Assembly: GCF_008704795.1 (NCBI RefSeq)
Contig: NZ_CP023690.1
Coordinates: forward strand, 9,434,501 to 9,498,500
Source: Streptomyces spectabilis
GTDB lineage: Bacteria > Actinomycetota > Actinomycetes > Streptomycetales > Streptomycetaceae
Length of the DNA stretch: 64,000 nt
Direction of reading: 5' to 3'
Position 1 is the stretch's first letter. Every line of letters begins with the position of its first letter. The notes below the pieces were generated by a model. That model saw nothing but the letters and a program-made list of their open reading frames with translations, was not told where the DNA came from and did no database searches. Both the position numbers and the translations under genes were made by a program. Positions 36,800 to 45,236 of the stretch are shown piece by piece.

Positions 36800-37009
36800 A
36801 TGGCAGCACCGCCGGACGAAGTGCCGGATCCTCCTGACGAGCAGCACACCACCGCCATGGACGGCCGCGTGCCAGAAGCGCTGTTGGCTTCTGTGGCACG
36901 GGAGTTCGCGGCGTACGACGTCGACGACGAGGAGGAGGTCGTCGGTGAGGGCGAAGTCGGTGACGAGACCAGCGAGGACACGGGGCAGACGAGCCACTCG
37001 GAGGGCTGA
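36800..37009 (+). CDS. Small acidic protein of unknown function
   Basis: 69 residues, very rich in Asp/Glu (YDVDDEEEVVGEGEVGDETS), with one predicted helix (VPEALLASVAREFAAYDV). GGAGGGGGAT precedes the ATG. It is convergent with the trypsin-STAND gene, 12 bp away, and divergent from ppdK. No family recognised; it could be a regulatory or inhibitory peptide. Confidence 0.55.
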   Translation: MAAPPDEVPDPPDEQHTTAMDGRVPEALLASVAREFAAYDVDDEEEVVGEGEVGDETSEDTGQTSHSEG

Positions 37010-37021
37010 GGGACTTCCGCC

Positions 37022-40000
37022 CTATTCGATGCCGTCCCCGGAGAGAAGGCCTTCGAGCTCTCGTGCGGCGTCTTCGCCCCGCCGGTAGCCGATCTCCTGG
37101 GCGGTCTCCGCGGCCCGGATCAGCTCCTGCCAGGCCGCGTCGGGGTCGTCGGCCCCGTGGTGGATGCGGGCGAGGGCCAGGCGGGCCTCGACCTCGGCGA
37201 TGCGGTAGCCGCCGCTGTAGGCCAGGGACAAGGCCTGCGTCGCCTCCTCGCGGGCGAGGGAGGGTTTGTTGGCGGCGGAGGCGAGCCGGGAGCGCGCGAG
37301 CAGCGAGCGGATCAGGACATCCCGGCGAGTGGTGCTCTGCGCCAGAGTGTGCGCGGCTTCGATCCGCGTGCGGCCTTCCGCCAGAGCCGCCCGGCGTCCT
37401 GCGGCGCCGCTCCGCCGGGCCCCGTCCAGGGCCAGCTCGCCCAGGCCGATCAGGCTGACGGCCTCGTCGGCGGTCCAGCGGGCCCGGCGGCAGATCTCCA
37501 GGTTGGCCTCCAGGACACGGCGTGCGGCACGAGGGCGCCCCGTGGCGCGCAGGTGCTCCGCATAATGGATGCCGCTCCAGCCGTACAGCAGGGGTATGGG
37601 GGTGAACTCCCGGGCCAGACGCAGCGCGGAGGCGAAGGCGTGCTCTGCCTCCGCGTCCTGCCCCCGGTAGTGGCAGAGAGTGCCGTGGAGGGTCTCGGCG
37701 ACGAGTTCGTCCTCGCGGTCCTGGGCTCGGCCCGCCAGCTCGTACGCGTGCGTGATGGCCCCCTCGGCCGTCGTCAACTGGCCGAGAGCGAAGTGCAGTT
37801 CGACCCGGTTCTGACAGCTGATGGCGGCCTGGTGGTGGCGTCCGAGGCCACGGAAGGCGGCTTCGGCGCGACGCAGCGTGGCGACCGCCTCCCACAGCCG
37901 TCCCAGCATCTGCAAGCTGGTCGCCACTTCGTGCAGCAGCCAGCCGCGCATCTGGGGGAGGCCGTCGGCCGTATGGGGCTCACGGCGGACATCGCCGCGC
38001 GGGAAGAAGTCGGCGAGACAGGCCAGCACCATGTCGTAGGCGTTGAGTTCCCGGGTCATCAGACCGCGGTCACCGGCGTAGAGCGCGTGGGTGACCAGCG
38101 CGTACGCCTCCGCGTACGCGCCGGAACGGCAGGAGTGGTGAACGGCCTCGATGAGCGGATCGAGCCCTTCGAGCGTAGTCGGCGGCTCGGCACTCGCCTC
38201 GGCGACGCGGAGGTAGTAACCCTTGGCCCAGGTGTGCAGCCGGACGGTGTCCACCGGTGAAACGGAGGCGGCGAAGTACGCGCGTACGAGCGGATGCGTA
38301 CTGACTCGACCGTCCTGGTCGCGCCGCACCACGCGGGCGTCGACGAGGTGCACCAATGCCGCGGCGTACGCTGCTTGCGGCGCGGACGGCTCGGAGACCG
38401 GGGCAGCGCCTTCCTGCCCGGGAGTGCCGTGGGCGAGCACGACCTGCAAGGCCTCCGTGCCCACCGGCGTGCGGAACGCGCTCAGGCCGACGAGCAGGTG
38501 CCGCTCCGCCGGTGACAGACACGCGTCGTACTGGGCGAGCACGTCGTGCACGAGCTCGGCGCGCGGCAGGTCGGGGTCGGGCGGCGGCAGGGTGTTCACC
38601 CGGCGGACATCCCCGCCGTGCCGTCTGACCAGGTACGCCGCGATCAAACTGAGGGTGAGCGCGTGCCCGCCCCAGCGCAGACCTACGCGTTCCAGGGCGG
38701 CGTCGGAGCCGGTTACCCCGGACGTGGCCAGGAGGTCCCGACTGGCCGGCCCGGTCAGCGCGGGGACGTCGATCTGCCGGTACGTCACGAAGGCGACGAG
38801 GTCGACGATCGGCGCGCGCGAGGTGACCAGGCACAGGGAACGGTGGCCGGGCGTGGCGAAGAAGGTCAGGAAGTCACGCAGGTGGGCGCTGAGCACGCTG
38901 CCGTAGTGGTCGCCTCGCTGCTCCTGCACGGTCTCCAGGCCGTCGAGCACGAACACGTACGGCTGCGTGCCGAGCAGGGAGGCGACGATCTCCGCGCGGG
39001 CGCGCCCGTCGGCGCAGTCGTCGGAGGTGACGCGGCCGCCGCTGACGTAGTCGAGCGCGGCCTCCAGGAAGTCGTCGGCGCTGGGGCGCTCGGCGAAGCT
39101 CCACCAGAAGCAGCGCGTGTCCGTGGCAGGCGACCGGTCCGCGAGGTGCGGGGTGTCGTCGGGCGTACGGCGGCGTTCCAGCCACTGGCGGGCGAGCGTG
39201 GTCTTTCCCTCTCCGCCGAACCCGACCAGTCCCACCACCAGTGTCTCGGGGTCGTCCGCCGCCCGGTCGACGCGCTCCAGGACGGACTCGCGCACAACCC
39301 ATTCGGTCAGCGGGCGCGGCGCGTGCTCAAGGTGGTCGAAGCGCGGCGGCTGTACCCGGCCGAGCAGTTCGTCGGCCATGCGCGGCGGCTCGGCGTGCTC
39401 CATGGGCAGCGCGTCGGACCGCACCACGAGGGAGAACGGGGGAAACGTGACCAGGTGTGCGTTGACGGCCCAGGCGGTGTCGCGGTCCTCGGCCGTGGCG
39501 CCCGAGCCCCACTTCTCCGAGACCATGCCCACGACCAGATTGCGGACGCGGTCGAGGACCGGCGCGCCGCTCATCCCCTCGGCGACGTCCGACGACCTCA
39601 GCTGCACGGGCTCGGCGAGCAGGAAGTGCCCTTCGGGAGCCTCGATCTCGCCCATGATGGTGCCTTGGGCGAGCAGACCACGGTACTTGCCGAGGCTGCG
39701 GTAGCCGTAGGTGATGAACTCGTGCCACTGGGAGGAGGCGGCGTCCCCGAGCACGGCGACGCGGCCGCGGGGCAGGGGAGCCTCGGTCCGCAGACACACC
39801 AGGTCGTCGTCGCTGTCGGCGCAGTACGCGACGACGCTCGCCCGCAGCCGCAGGGCCTTCCAGTGGTCCACGGACGGGAAGTGGACGTCGACGCGCGGGG
39901 GTTCCGCGGCCTTCACGTCGAGCCCGCCCGCCTCCAGCACGTGCCTGCAGGTGACGACCAGCCCCTGTGGGGCGATCGCGACACCGGTCCCGAGCGTGGC

Positions 40001-40087
40001 ACCTCCGTCGGACAGCGCGACCCGCACGGTCATCAGCCGCACGTTCTGCAGTCGGACCTGATACCCGGCAGGTGGCGCCCCGGTCAC
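37022..40087 (-). CDS. Trypsin-like protease - STAND NTPase - TPR-like repeat protein
   Basis: 1021 residues. Residues ~15-215 are a trypsin-like domain with the triad His49 (VVTCRHVLE), Asp95 (DSDDDLVCLR) and Ser173 (AEGMSGAPVLD). Residues ~255-560 are a STAND/NB-ARC NTPase with Walker A GFGGEGKTTLAR (Lys295), Walker B-like YVFVLDGLETV and the sensor CLVTSRAP. Residues ~640-1010 are helical repeats of TPR character (for example LRRAEAAFRGLGRHHQAAIS, then RVELHFALGQLTTAE). This is the architecture of actinobacterial conflict/innate-immunity STANDs. The GTG overlaps the stop of the gene upstream (GTGA), so the two are coupled. The repeats would sense, and the protease execute (inference). Confidence 0.88.
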   Translation of the reverse strand: MTGAPPAGYQVRLQNVRLMTVRVALSDGGATLGTGVAIAPQGLVVTCRHVLEAGGLDVKAAEPPRVDVHFPSVDHWKALRLRASVVAYCADSDDDLVCLRTEAPLPRGRVAVLGDAASSQWHEFITYGYRSLGKYRGLLAQGTIMGEIEAPEGHFLLAEPVQLRSSDVAEGMSGAPVLDRVRNLVVGMVSEKWGSGATAEDRDTAWAVNAHLVTFPPFSLVVRSDALPMEHAEPPRMADELLGRVQPPRFDHLEHAPRPLTEWVVRESVLERVDRAADDPETLVVGLVGFGGEGKTTLARQWLERRRTPDDTPHLADRSPATDTRCFWWSFAERPSADDFLEAALDYVSGGRVTSDDCADGRARAEIVASLLGTQPYVFVLDGLETVQEQRGDHYGSVLSAHLRDFLTFFATPGHRSLCLVTSRAPIVDLVAFVTYRQIDVPALTGPASRDLLATSGVTGSDAALERVGLRWGGHALTLSLIAAYLVRRHGGDVRRVNTLPPPDPDLPRAELVHDVLAQYDACLSPAERHLLVGLSAFRTPVGTEALQVVLAHGTPGQEGAAPVSEPSAPQAAYAAALVHLVDARVVRRDQDGRVSTHPLVRAYFAASVSPVDTVRLHTWAKGYYLRVAEASAEPPTTLEGLDPLIEAVHHSCRSGAYAEAYALVTHALYAGDRGLMTRELNAYDMVLACLADFFPRGDVRREPHTADGLPQMRGWLLHEVATSLQMLGRLWEAVATLRRAEAAFRGLGRHHQAAISCQNRVELHFALGQLTTAEGAITHAYELAGRAQDREDELVAETLHGTLCHYRGQDAEAEHAFASALRLAREFTPIPLLYGWSGIHYAEHLRATGRPRAARRVLEANLEICRRARWTADEAVSLIGLGELALDGARRSGAAGRRAALAEGRTRIEAAHTLAQSTTRRDVLIRSLLARSRLASAANKPSLAREEATQALSLAYSGGYRIAEVEARLALARIHHGADDPDAAWQELIRAAETAQEIGYRRGEDAARELEGLLSGDGIE

Positions 40088-40488
40088 GGGGGGCCCGGGC
40101 CCCAGGCGAGCCGCACGGTGAGGGAGGCCCCCGCGCTCACTTTGGCGATCAGCGCGCCGCTCTCGGCGTCCAGCGTGATGCCGAACTCGACCTCCACCTC
40201 GTCGGGGCGGTGCGCAAGAGCACCGATGGTCTCGTCGACGCGGCGTGCCATCGAATGGATCGTGCCCATCGCCGAGTCGACGGCCGCTTCGGACCGGCGG
40301 ACGAGATCGGCGGGGCCGCTCGCGACCTGGCGAAGGCCACGCCCGGCCGCGAAGTCGACCAACAGCGGTCCGCTCTCGGGCGGGAGAGGACGGCCCTGGG
40401 CGCGGTCGTGAGACCTCTTGGCGAAGCCGCCGGGTGCGGCCGACGCCTCAGGGCCGCGTACTTCCGAGTTCGAGCTGTGGACTGTCAT
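40084..40488 (-). CDS. Trypsin-co-occurring domain (TRYPCO1/CU044_2847-like) protein
   Basis: 134 residues. A variable N-terminus is followed by helices (LVRRSEAAVDSAMGTIHSMA) and a terminal beta-rich segment, PDEVEVEFGITLDAESGALI then AKVSAGASLTVRLAW, which is the signature of the TRYPCO1/CU044_2847 family. These proteins are encoded next to trypsin-like proteases in conflict systems, exactly as here. It overlaps the protease-STAND gene by 4 bp. Probably a partner controlling or presenting the protease (inference). A GGGGGAGGCTCC site precedes the ATG. Confidence 0.8.
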   Translation of the reverse strand: MTVHSSNSEVRGPEASAAPGGFAKRSHDRAQGRPLPPESGPLLVDFAAGRGLRQVASGPADLVRRSEAAVDSAMGTIHSMARRVDETIGALAHRPDEVEVEFGITLDAESGALIAKVSAGASLTVRLAWGPGPP

Positions 40489-40604
40489 GGAGCCTCCCCC
40501 GCCCCGAGGCCGCCGCCCGCCGCCGTCCAGCGGTGGCTGAAGACGGCCCTGCCTCGGGCACCCTCCCAGCGTACGAGAAAACGCGTCCGTCGTAGCGGCC
40601 CGCG

Positions 40605-41501
40605 TCAGGCATGGGCGACGACAGCCACCGGGCAGCTCACCTGCCGGATGGCCATGTGTGTCACGCGCCCCACATGAGTGCCCACCTTGCCGCGCCGCAT
40701 CTCACGGCCCAGCACCAGCAGCCCCGCATGCTGTGCGGCGCGCAGCACCACGTGCACAGGACGGCCCTGATCCGCGGTCGCGTGGACGGTGAGGTCCGGG
40801 TACTTGTCCCGCCACGGTTCGAGGACGGTTTCCAGGACCCACTCGGCGTCCCGCTGGGTGGGCACGTGCCCCTGCTCATCGGTGGCGCCACGGGTGTTCG
40901 GCAGCCGCCAGGCGTGCACCACGTGCAGTGGCGCGGCGCGGCGCTGGGCGGCCTCGAAGGCGAAGGAGAGCACGGAGTCACAGCTGTGGCGCAGGTCGAC
41001 AGCCGCCACGACCGATCGGTGCGGCGTCGTCGCCGATGCCGCGCCGGAACCGTCAGGGAGGTGTTCGGCCACGGCGTCGAAGCCCGCACGTACGAGGACC
41101 ACGGGTGTGGGTGCGTGTGCCACCACGGCCATCGCCACCGAACCGGCGAGGAGCCCGCCGAGGCCGCCGAACCCCTGGCTGCCGAGAACCAGCGACTCCG
41201 CGGTCCCGGCCTCGTCGAGCAGCGCGGGGACGGGAGACCTGCCGATCTGCTCGGCGGTCACCGAAACCTGCGGGTACCGCTCGCACAGCCGGTCCAGGGT
41301 GCCCCGCAGGATGCGCCGCGCCCAGTACTGCGGGGCGGACAGCTCGGGCAGACTCACTGCCTCACCGTCCCTGGGAAGCCCCTCCCAGGCGTGCACCACA
41401 CGCAAGGGGAGCCCTCGGCGCAACGCTTCCCTGGCCGCCCAGTCCGCGGCGGCGACACTCTCTCGTGAGCCGTCCAGGCCCACCACGATCGGCCGGAGCA
41501 T
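40605..41501 (-). CDS. Tandem universal stress protein
   Basis: 298 residues, two UspA domains. Domain 1 begins PIVVGLDGSRESVAAADWAA with loop LGSQGFGGLGGLLAGSVAMA. Domain 2 begins SVVAAVDLRHSCDSVLSFAF and ends VLGREMRRGKVGTHVGRVTH...CPVAVVAHA. The start at 41501 is fixed by GAGGAGGTGAGGTCG; the frame is open to 41882, over the divergent gene. It shares a ~180-bp promoter region, with a regulatory-box palindrome, with the GNAT-ligase gene. Confidence 0.93.
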   Translation of the reverse strand: MLRPIVVGLDGSRESVAAADWAAREALRRGLPLRVVHAWEGLPRDGEAVSLPELSAPQYWARRILRGTLDRLCERYPQVSVTAEQIGRSPVPALLDEAGTAESLVLGSQGFGGLGGLLAGSVAMAVVAHAPTPVVLVRAGFDAVAEHLPDGSGAASATTPHRSVVAAVDLRHSCDSVLSFAFEAAQRRAAPLHVVHAWRLPNTRGATDEQGHVPTQRDAEWVLETVLEPWRDKYPDLTVHATADQGRPVHVVLRAAQHAGLLVLGREMRRGKVGTHVGRVTHMAIRQVSCPVAVVAHA

Positions 41502-41575
41502 CGACCTCACCTCCTCGTACCGCAAGCGTCGCGCGACACGGTCGGCGGGAACACGGGCACACCGGCCTCCGGCGG

Positions 41576-41589
41576 GGGCCGACCGGCCC
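41576..41589. promoter_or_regulatory. Candidate OsdR-type box between USP and GNAT-ligase
   Basis: GGGCC-GACC-GGCCC within GGGGCCGACCGGCCCC, 75 bp from the USP start and 91 bp from the GNAT-ligase start. Confidence 0.55.
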
Positions 41590-41679
41590 CGGCTCGTGCC
41601 CGTCCGGCCACTGCGCGGCACGCCCGCCGAGCCGGACGCTGAAGACGTCAACCGACCGAACAGAAGCGCGAGGTAGGCC

Positions 41680-44460
41680 ATGGCCAGCAGGACCGCTCCC
41701 AGCTCTCCCGCTCCCCGCACGGCGACGGGCGGCTCCACGCACGCCCTGCTGGCAGACGGCACGACGGTACGCATCCGGTTCGCGGGACCGGACGACCACG
41801 ACGCGGCGCTGCGCCTGTACGAGACGATGACCCCGGAGCAACTGCGGTTCAGGTTCTTCGTGGCCAGCTTCCGTTCGGCCACGCAGGCAGCGGCGCGCCT
41901 GCGGCAGTGCGCCGCACCGGGCGGCTCCGTGCCTGTGAGGGGCGGCCGTTCGGGCTACCGCGCGCTCCTCGCCGAACACGACGGGCACCTCATCGGGATC
42001 GCCGAGTACGAACCCACCGAGGGCGACTCTCCGGCACCGGGACAGGTCACCGCCGACATCGCCCTGGCCGTCGCCGACCACTGGCACCACCGAGGTGTCG
42101 GCACCCTCCTGCTGGAGCACATGGTCTCAGCCGCCCGTGCCGACGGGATCACCGCCTTCACCGCCGACGCGCTCGCCGAGAACCACGAGGTCCTCAAGGT
42201 CTTCGCGGACCTCGGCCTGAGCACCGCACGACACTTCGACGGCAGCGAAGTGCGATGTGTCGTCCAACTCGATCAGACCGACAGCTACTTGACGTCCGTC
42301 GAGGCTCGCGGACGCACCGCCGACGTGGCGAGTCTGCGTCCGCTGCTGCGTCCGGAGTCCGTGGTCGTCATCGGAGTCGGCCGCAAACCGGGTTCGGTGG
42401 GCCGAGCCGTGTTGCGCAACCTGCGCACCGGCGGCTTCCAGGGCCGGGTGTTCGCCGTCAACCCGCACTCCGCCATGGTCCTGGGCATCCACGCCCACCC
42501 CAGTGTGGACGCGCTGCCCCAGGTCCCGGACCTCGCCGTCCTGGCCGTGCCCGCGGCCCAGGTCCCCAGCGCCGCCGAGGAGTGCGGCAAGCTCGGCGTA
42601 CGAGCCCTGCTCACCCTCTCCTCCGGCCTGGACGCCGCCCAGGCGAGGGCCCTCCTGGACACCTGCCGCACCCACGGCATGCGCCTCGTCGGGCCCAACT
42701 GCCTGGGCCTGGCCAACACCGAGGAGGACATCAGCCTGGACGCCACCTTCGCCGCCACCCACCCCACCCCCGGCACTGCCGGAGTGGCCGTGCAGTCCGG
42801 CGGCGTGGGCATCGCGCTGCTCAGCGGACTCGCCCGGCTCGGCGTCGGCGTGTCCAGCTTCGTCTCGCTCGGCGACAAGTACGACGTGAGCGGCAACGAC
42901 CTGCTGCAGTGGTGGGAGTGCGACGGAACCACTGACCTGGCGGTGCTGCACCTGGAGTCGTTCGGGAACCCGCGTGCCTTCTCCCGCACCGCGCGGCGCG
43001 TGACCCGGAAGCTGCCCATCCTGACGGTCGACGCCGGGCGCACCGAGGCGGGCCGCGCCGCCGCCGCATCGCACACCGCGGCGGCCGCCACCGGGACCAT
43101 GACGCGCCGGGCACTGTTCGCCCAGGCCGGGATCACCGCGACCGACTCCGTCTCCGAACTCCTCGAAGCCGCCGCCCTCCTGCACTCTCAGCCGCTGCCG
43201 TCGGGACCCCGGATCGCCGTGGTCACCAACGCGGGCGGAGCCGGAGTGCTGGCCGCCGACGCCTGCGCAGAGGCCGGACTGAGCCTCCCGCCACTGAGCG
43301 ATCAGCTCGTCGAGGACGTACTCGACGTGCTTCCTGACGGCGCGAGCGCCGTGAACCCCATCGACGCCACCGCCGCGGTCAGCGAGGAGCAGTTGAGTGC
43401 CTGCGTCGACCGCGTCGCGGCGAGCGGGTGCGTCGACGCGGTCCTGGTGGCGCTCGTGCCCACCGCGGTCGCCGCGGCGACCGGCGACGTCCTCGTCCGG
43501 TCCCTCACCCACGCCCCGGACCGGCGTCGTGACAAGACGGTCGCCGCGGTGCTCGTCGACCAGGAGCAGCCGGTACGGCTGCTGCCCGCCGCCGCAGGTA
43601 CCGTACCCGCGTACGCCGAGCCGCAGGCGGCTGCCCGCGCCCTGGCCCACGCGGTCGCGCGCGGCCGGTGGCTGGCCCGGCCGCCCGGCACAGTGCCCGA
43701 GCTCGACGGCGTGGACGCGCCCCGTGCCCGCGCGGCCGTCGAGGCCTACCTCGACCGGCACCCCGAAGGCGGCTGGCTCGGCCCGGGGGAGTGCGCCGAA
43801 CTCATGGACTGCTACGGCATTCCCCAACTGCCCTGGGCCTGGGCCGAGACCGAGGACGACGCCGTACTCGCCGCCGAACGTCTCAAGGGCCCGGACGGGC
43901 TCGTCGTCCTCAAGGCGCACTGGCCGGGCCTGCTGCACAAGGCGGACCAGCGTGCGCTCCACCTCGACCTGCGCGGCGACTCCCAGGTCCGCGCCGCCTA
44001 CCGGGACCTGGAGACCCGCTTCGGGCACCTGATGACCGGCGTGGTCATCCAGCCGCTCGCCCCGCGCGGCACCGAGCTGTTCGCTGGCGTCGTCCAGGAC
44101 GAGGTCTTCGGGCCGCTGGTTCTCTCCGGCCTCGGCGGCACCGCCACCGAGGTCCTGGCCGACCACGCAGCCCGGCTCGCGCCGCTCACCGACCACGACG
44201 TGCACGACCTGATCACCGCGCCGCGCTGCGCGCCGCTGCTCTTCGGACACGGCGGTGGCGGCCCGGTCGACCTGCGAGGCATCGAACAACTGCTGCTGCG
44301 GCTCTCGCGGCTCGCGAGCGACCTGCCGCAACTCGCCGAGGCCGACCTCAACCCGGTCCTGGCCAGGCCCGAGCGGATCACCGCCCTGGACGTGCGGATC
44401 CGGCTGCTGCCGCGCCGCTCCCAAGACCCCTACCTGCGACAACTACGACGACTCCGCTGA
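41680..44460 (+). CDS. GNAT acetyltransferase fused to ADP-forming acyl-CoA ligase
   Basis: 926 residues. Residues ~20-185 are a GNAT domain (acetyl-CoA loop HHRGVGTLLLEHMV). Residues ~205-320 are a CoA-binding Rossmann domain (VVIGVGRKPGSVGRAVLRNL). Residues ~330-660 are succinyl-CoA-synthetase-like ligase domains with SHTAAAATG, where the family phospho-His sits. Residues ~690-915 are an ATP-grasp domain (GLVVLKAHWPGLLHKADQRA). Related proteins either act as protein lysine acetyltransferases (Pat/PatZ) or make ATP from acetyl-CoA. Because the His is kept, ligase activity, and thus ATP recovery from PFL-derived acetyl-CoA, is possible (inference). Confidence 0.9.
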   Translation: MASRTAPSSPAPRTATGGSTHALLADGTTVRIRFAGPDDHDAALRLYETMTPEQLRFRFFVASFRSATQAAARLRQCAAPGGSVPVRGGRSGYRALLAEHDGHLIGIAEYEPTEGDSPAPGQVTADIALAVADHWHHRGVGTLLLEHMVSAARADGITAFTADALAENHEVLKVFADLGLSTARHFDGSEVRCVVQLDQTDSYLTSVEARGRTADVASLRPLLRPESVVVIGVGRKPGSVGRAVLRNLRTGGFQGRVFAVNPHSAMVLGIHAHPSVDALPQVPDLAVLAVPAAQVPSAAEECGKLGVRALLTLSSGLDAAQARALLDTCRTHGMRLVGPNCLGLANTEEDISLDATFAATHPTPGTAGVAVQSGGVGIALLSGLARLGVGVSSFVSLGDKYDVSGNDLLQWWECDGTTDLAVLHLESFGNPRAFSRTARRVTRKLPILTVDAGRTEAGRAAAASHTAAAATGTMTRRALFAQAGITATDSVSELLEAAALLHSQPLPSGPRIAVVTNAGGAGVLAADACAEAGLSLPPLSDQLVEDVLDVLPDGASAVNPIDATAAVSEEQLSACVDRVAASGCVDAVLVALVPTAVAAATGDVLVRSLTHAPDRRRDKTVAAVLVDQEQPVRLLPAAAGTVPAYAEPQAAARALAHAVARGRWLARPPGTVPELDGVDAPRARAAVEAYLDRHPEGGWLGPGECAELMDCYGIPQLPWAWAETEDDAVLAAERLKGPDGLVVLKAHWPGLLHKADQRALHLDLRGDSQVRAAYRDLETRFGHLMTGVVIQPLAPRGTELFAGVVQDEVFGPLVLSGLGGTATEVLADHAARLAPLTDHDVHDLITAPRCAPLLFGHGGGGPVDLRGIEQLLLRLSRLASDLPQLAEADLNPVLARPERITALDVRIRLLPRRSQDPYLRQLRRLR

Positions 44461-44492
44461 ACCAGGGCGGTGCGCCGAGGAGGCGAACGCAT

Positions 44493-45224
44493 ATGAAGCA
44501 CAGCAAGGTCGGCTCGGTCATGACACGTGACGTCGTCACCGCCGGGTACGGCACCCCGTTCAAGGAAGTGGCCCGTCTCCTCGCCAGCCACCGCATCAGC
44601 GGCCTGCCGGTGGTCGACGCCGACGGACAGGTCATCGGAGTGCTCTCCGAGACCGACCTCATGATCCGGCAGGCGGAGGCCGAGGACCCGTACGCGCCTG
44701 CCCCCGCAGTTCGCTGGCACAAGCTGCTGCCGGGCGCGCGCAGGGCCGCGGCGAAGGCCCACGCCCGCATGGCCGGACAGCTGATGTCACAGCCGGCCCG
44801 CACCGTGCACGCCGACGACACCATCGTCGAGGCCGCCCGCACCATGGCCAGGCACCGCGTCGAACGGCTGCCGGTCGTGGACGACGAGGAACGGCTCGTC
44901 GGCATCGTGACCCGCCGCGACCTGCTCCAGGTCTTCCTGCGGCCCGACGCGGAGATCCGCCGCGAAGTCGTCCAGCAGGTCTTGGTGGACACGCTGTGGC
45001 TGGCTCCCCACACCCTCACCGTGGACGTCCTCGACGGCGTGGTGACTCTGTGCGGACAGCTGGAACGGCGCAGCGAGGTGTCCGTGGCCGTGCGCATGAC
45101 CCAGCAGACGGACGGCGTCGTCGCCGTCGTCGACAAGCTCACCTACCGCTACGACGACTCCCATCTGCGGCCCACCGACGAAGCGCTCAAGGGCGTCGCC
45201 GACGACTGGCTGCGCAAGCTGTGA
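44493..45224 (+). CDS. CBS-pair and BON domain protein
   Basis: 243 residues. Two CBS motifs (VGSVMTRDVVTAGYGTPFKE ... SETDLMI, and LMSQPARTVHADDTIVEAAR ... TRRDLLQVF) form one adenylate-binding Bateman module. A C-terminal BON domain follows (~165-225, LTVDVLDGVVTLCGQLERRS). It lies 32 bp after the GNAT-ligase gene with GAGGAGGCGAACGCAT before the ATG, so probably the same operon. CBS proteins are common in DosR-type regulons, likely as AMP/ATP sensors. Confidence 0.92.
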   Translation: MKHSKVGSVMTRDVVTAGYGTPFKEVARLLASHRISGLPVVDADGQVIGVLSETDLMIRQAEAEDPYAPAPAVRWHKLLPGARRAAAKAHARMAGQLMSQPARTVHADDTIVEAARTMARHRVERLPVVDDEERLVGIVTRRDLLQVFLRPDAEIRREVVQQVLVDTLWLAPHTLTVDVLDGVVTLCGQLERRSEVSVAVRMTQQTDGVVAVVDKLTYRYDDSHLRPTDEALKGVADDWLRKL

Positions 45225-45236
45225 GGGAGGTGCACG

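Noticed and set aside
33971..37009. 1012-codon plus-strand frame opposite ppdK
   Set aside because: Only its last 70 codons (from 36800) are supported; the rest mirrors ppdK and has no protein features.
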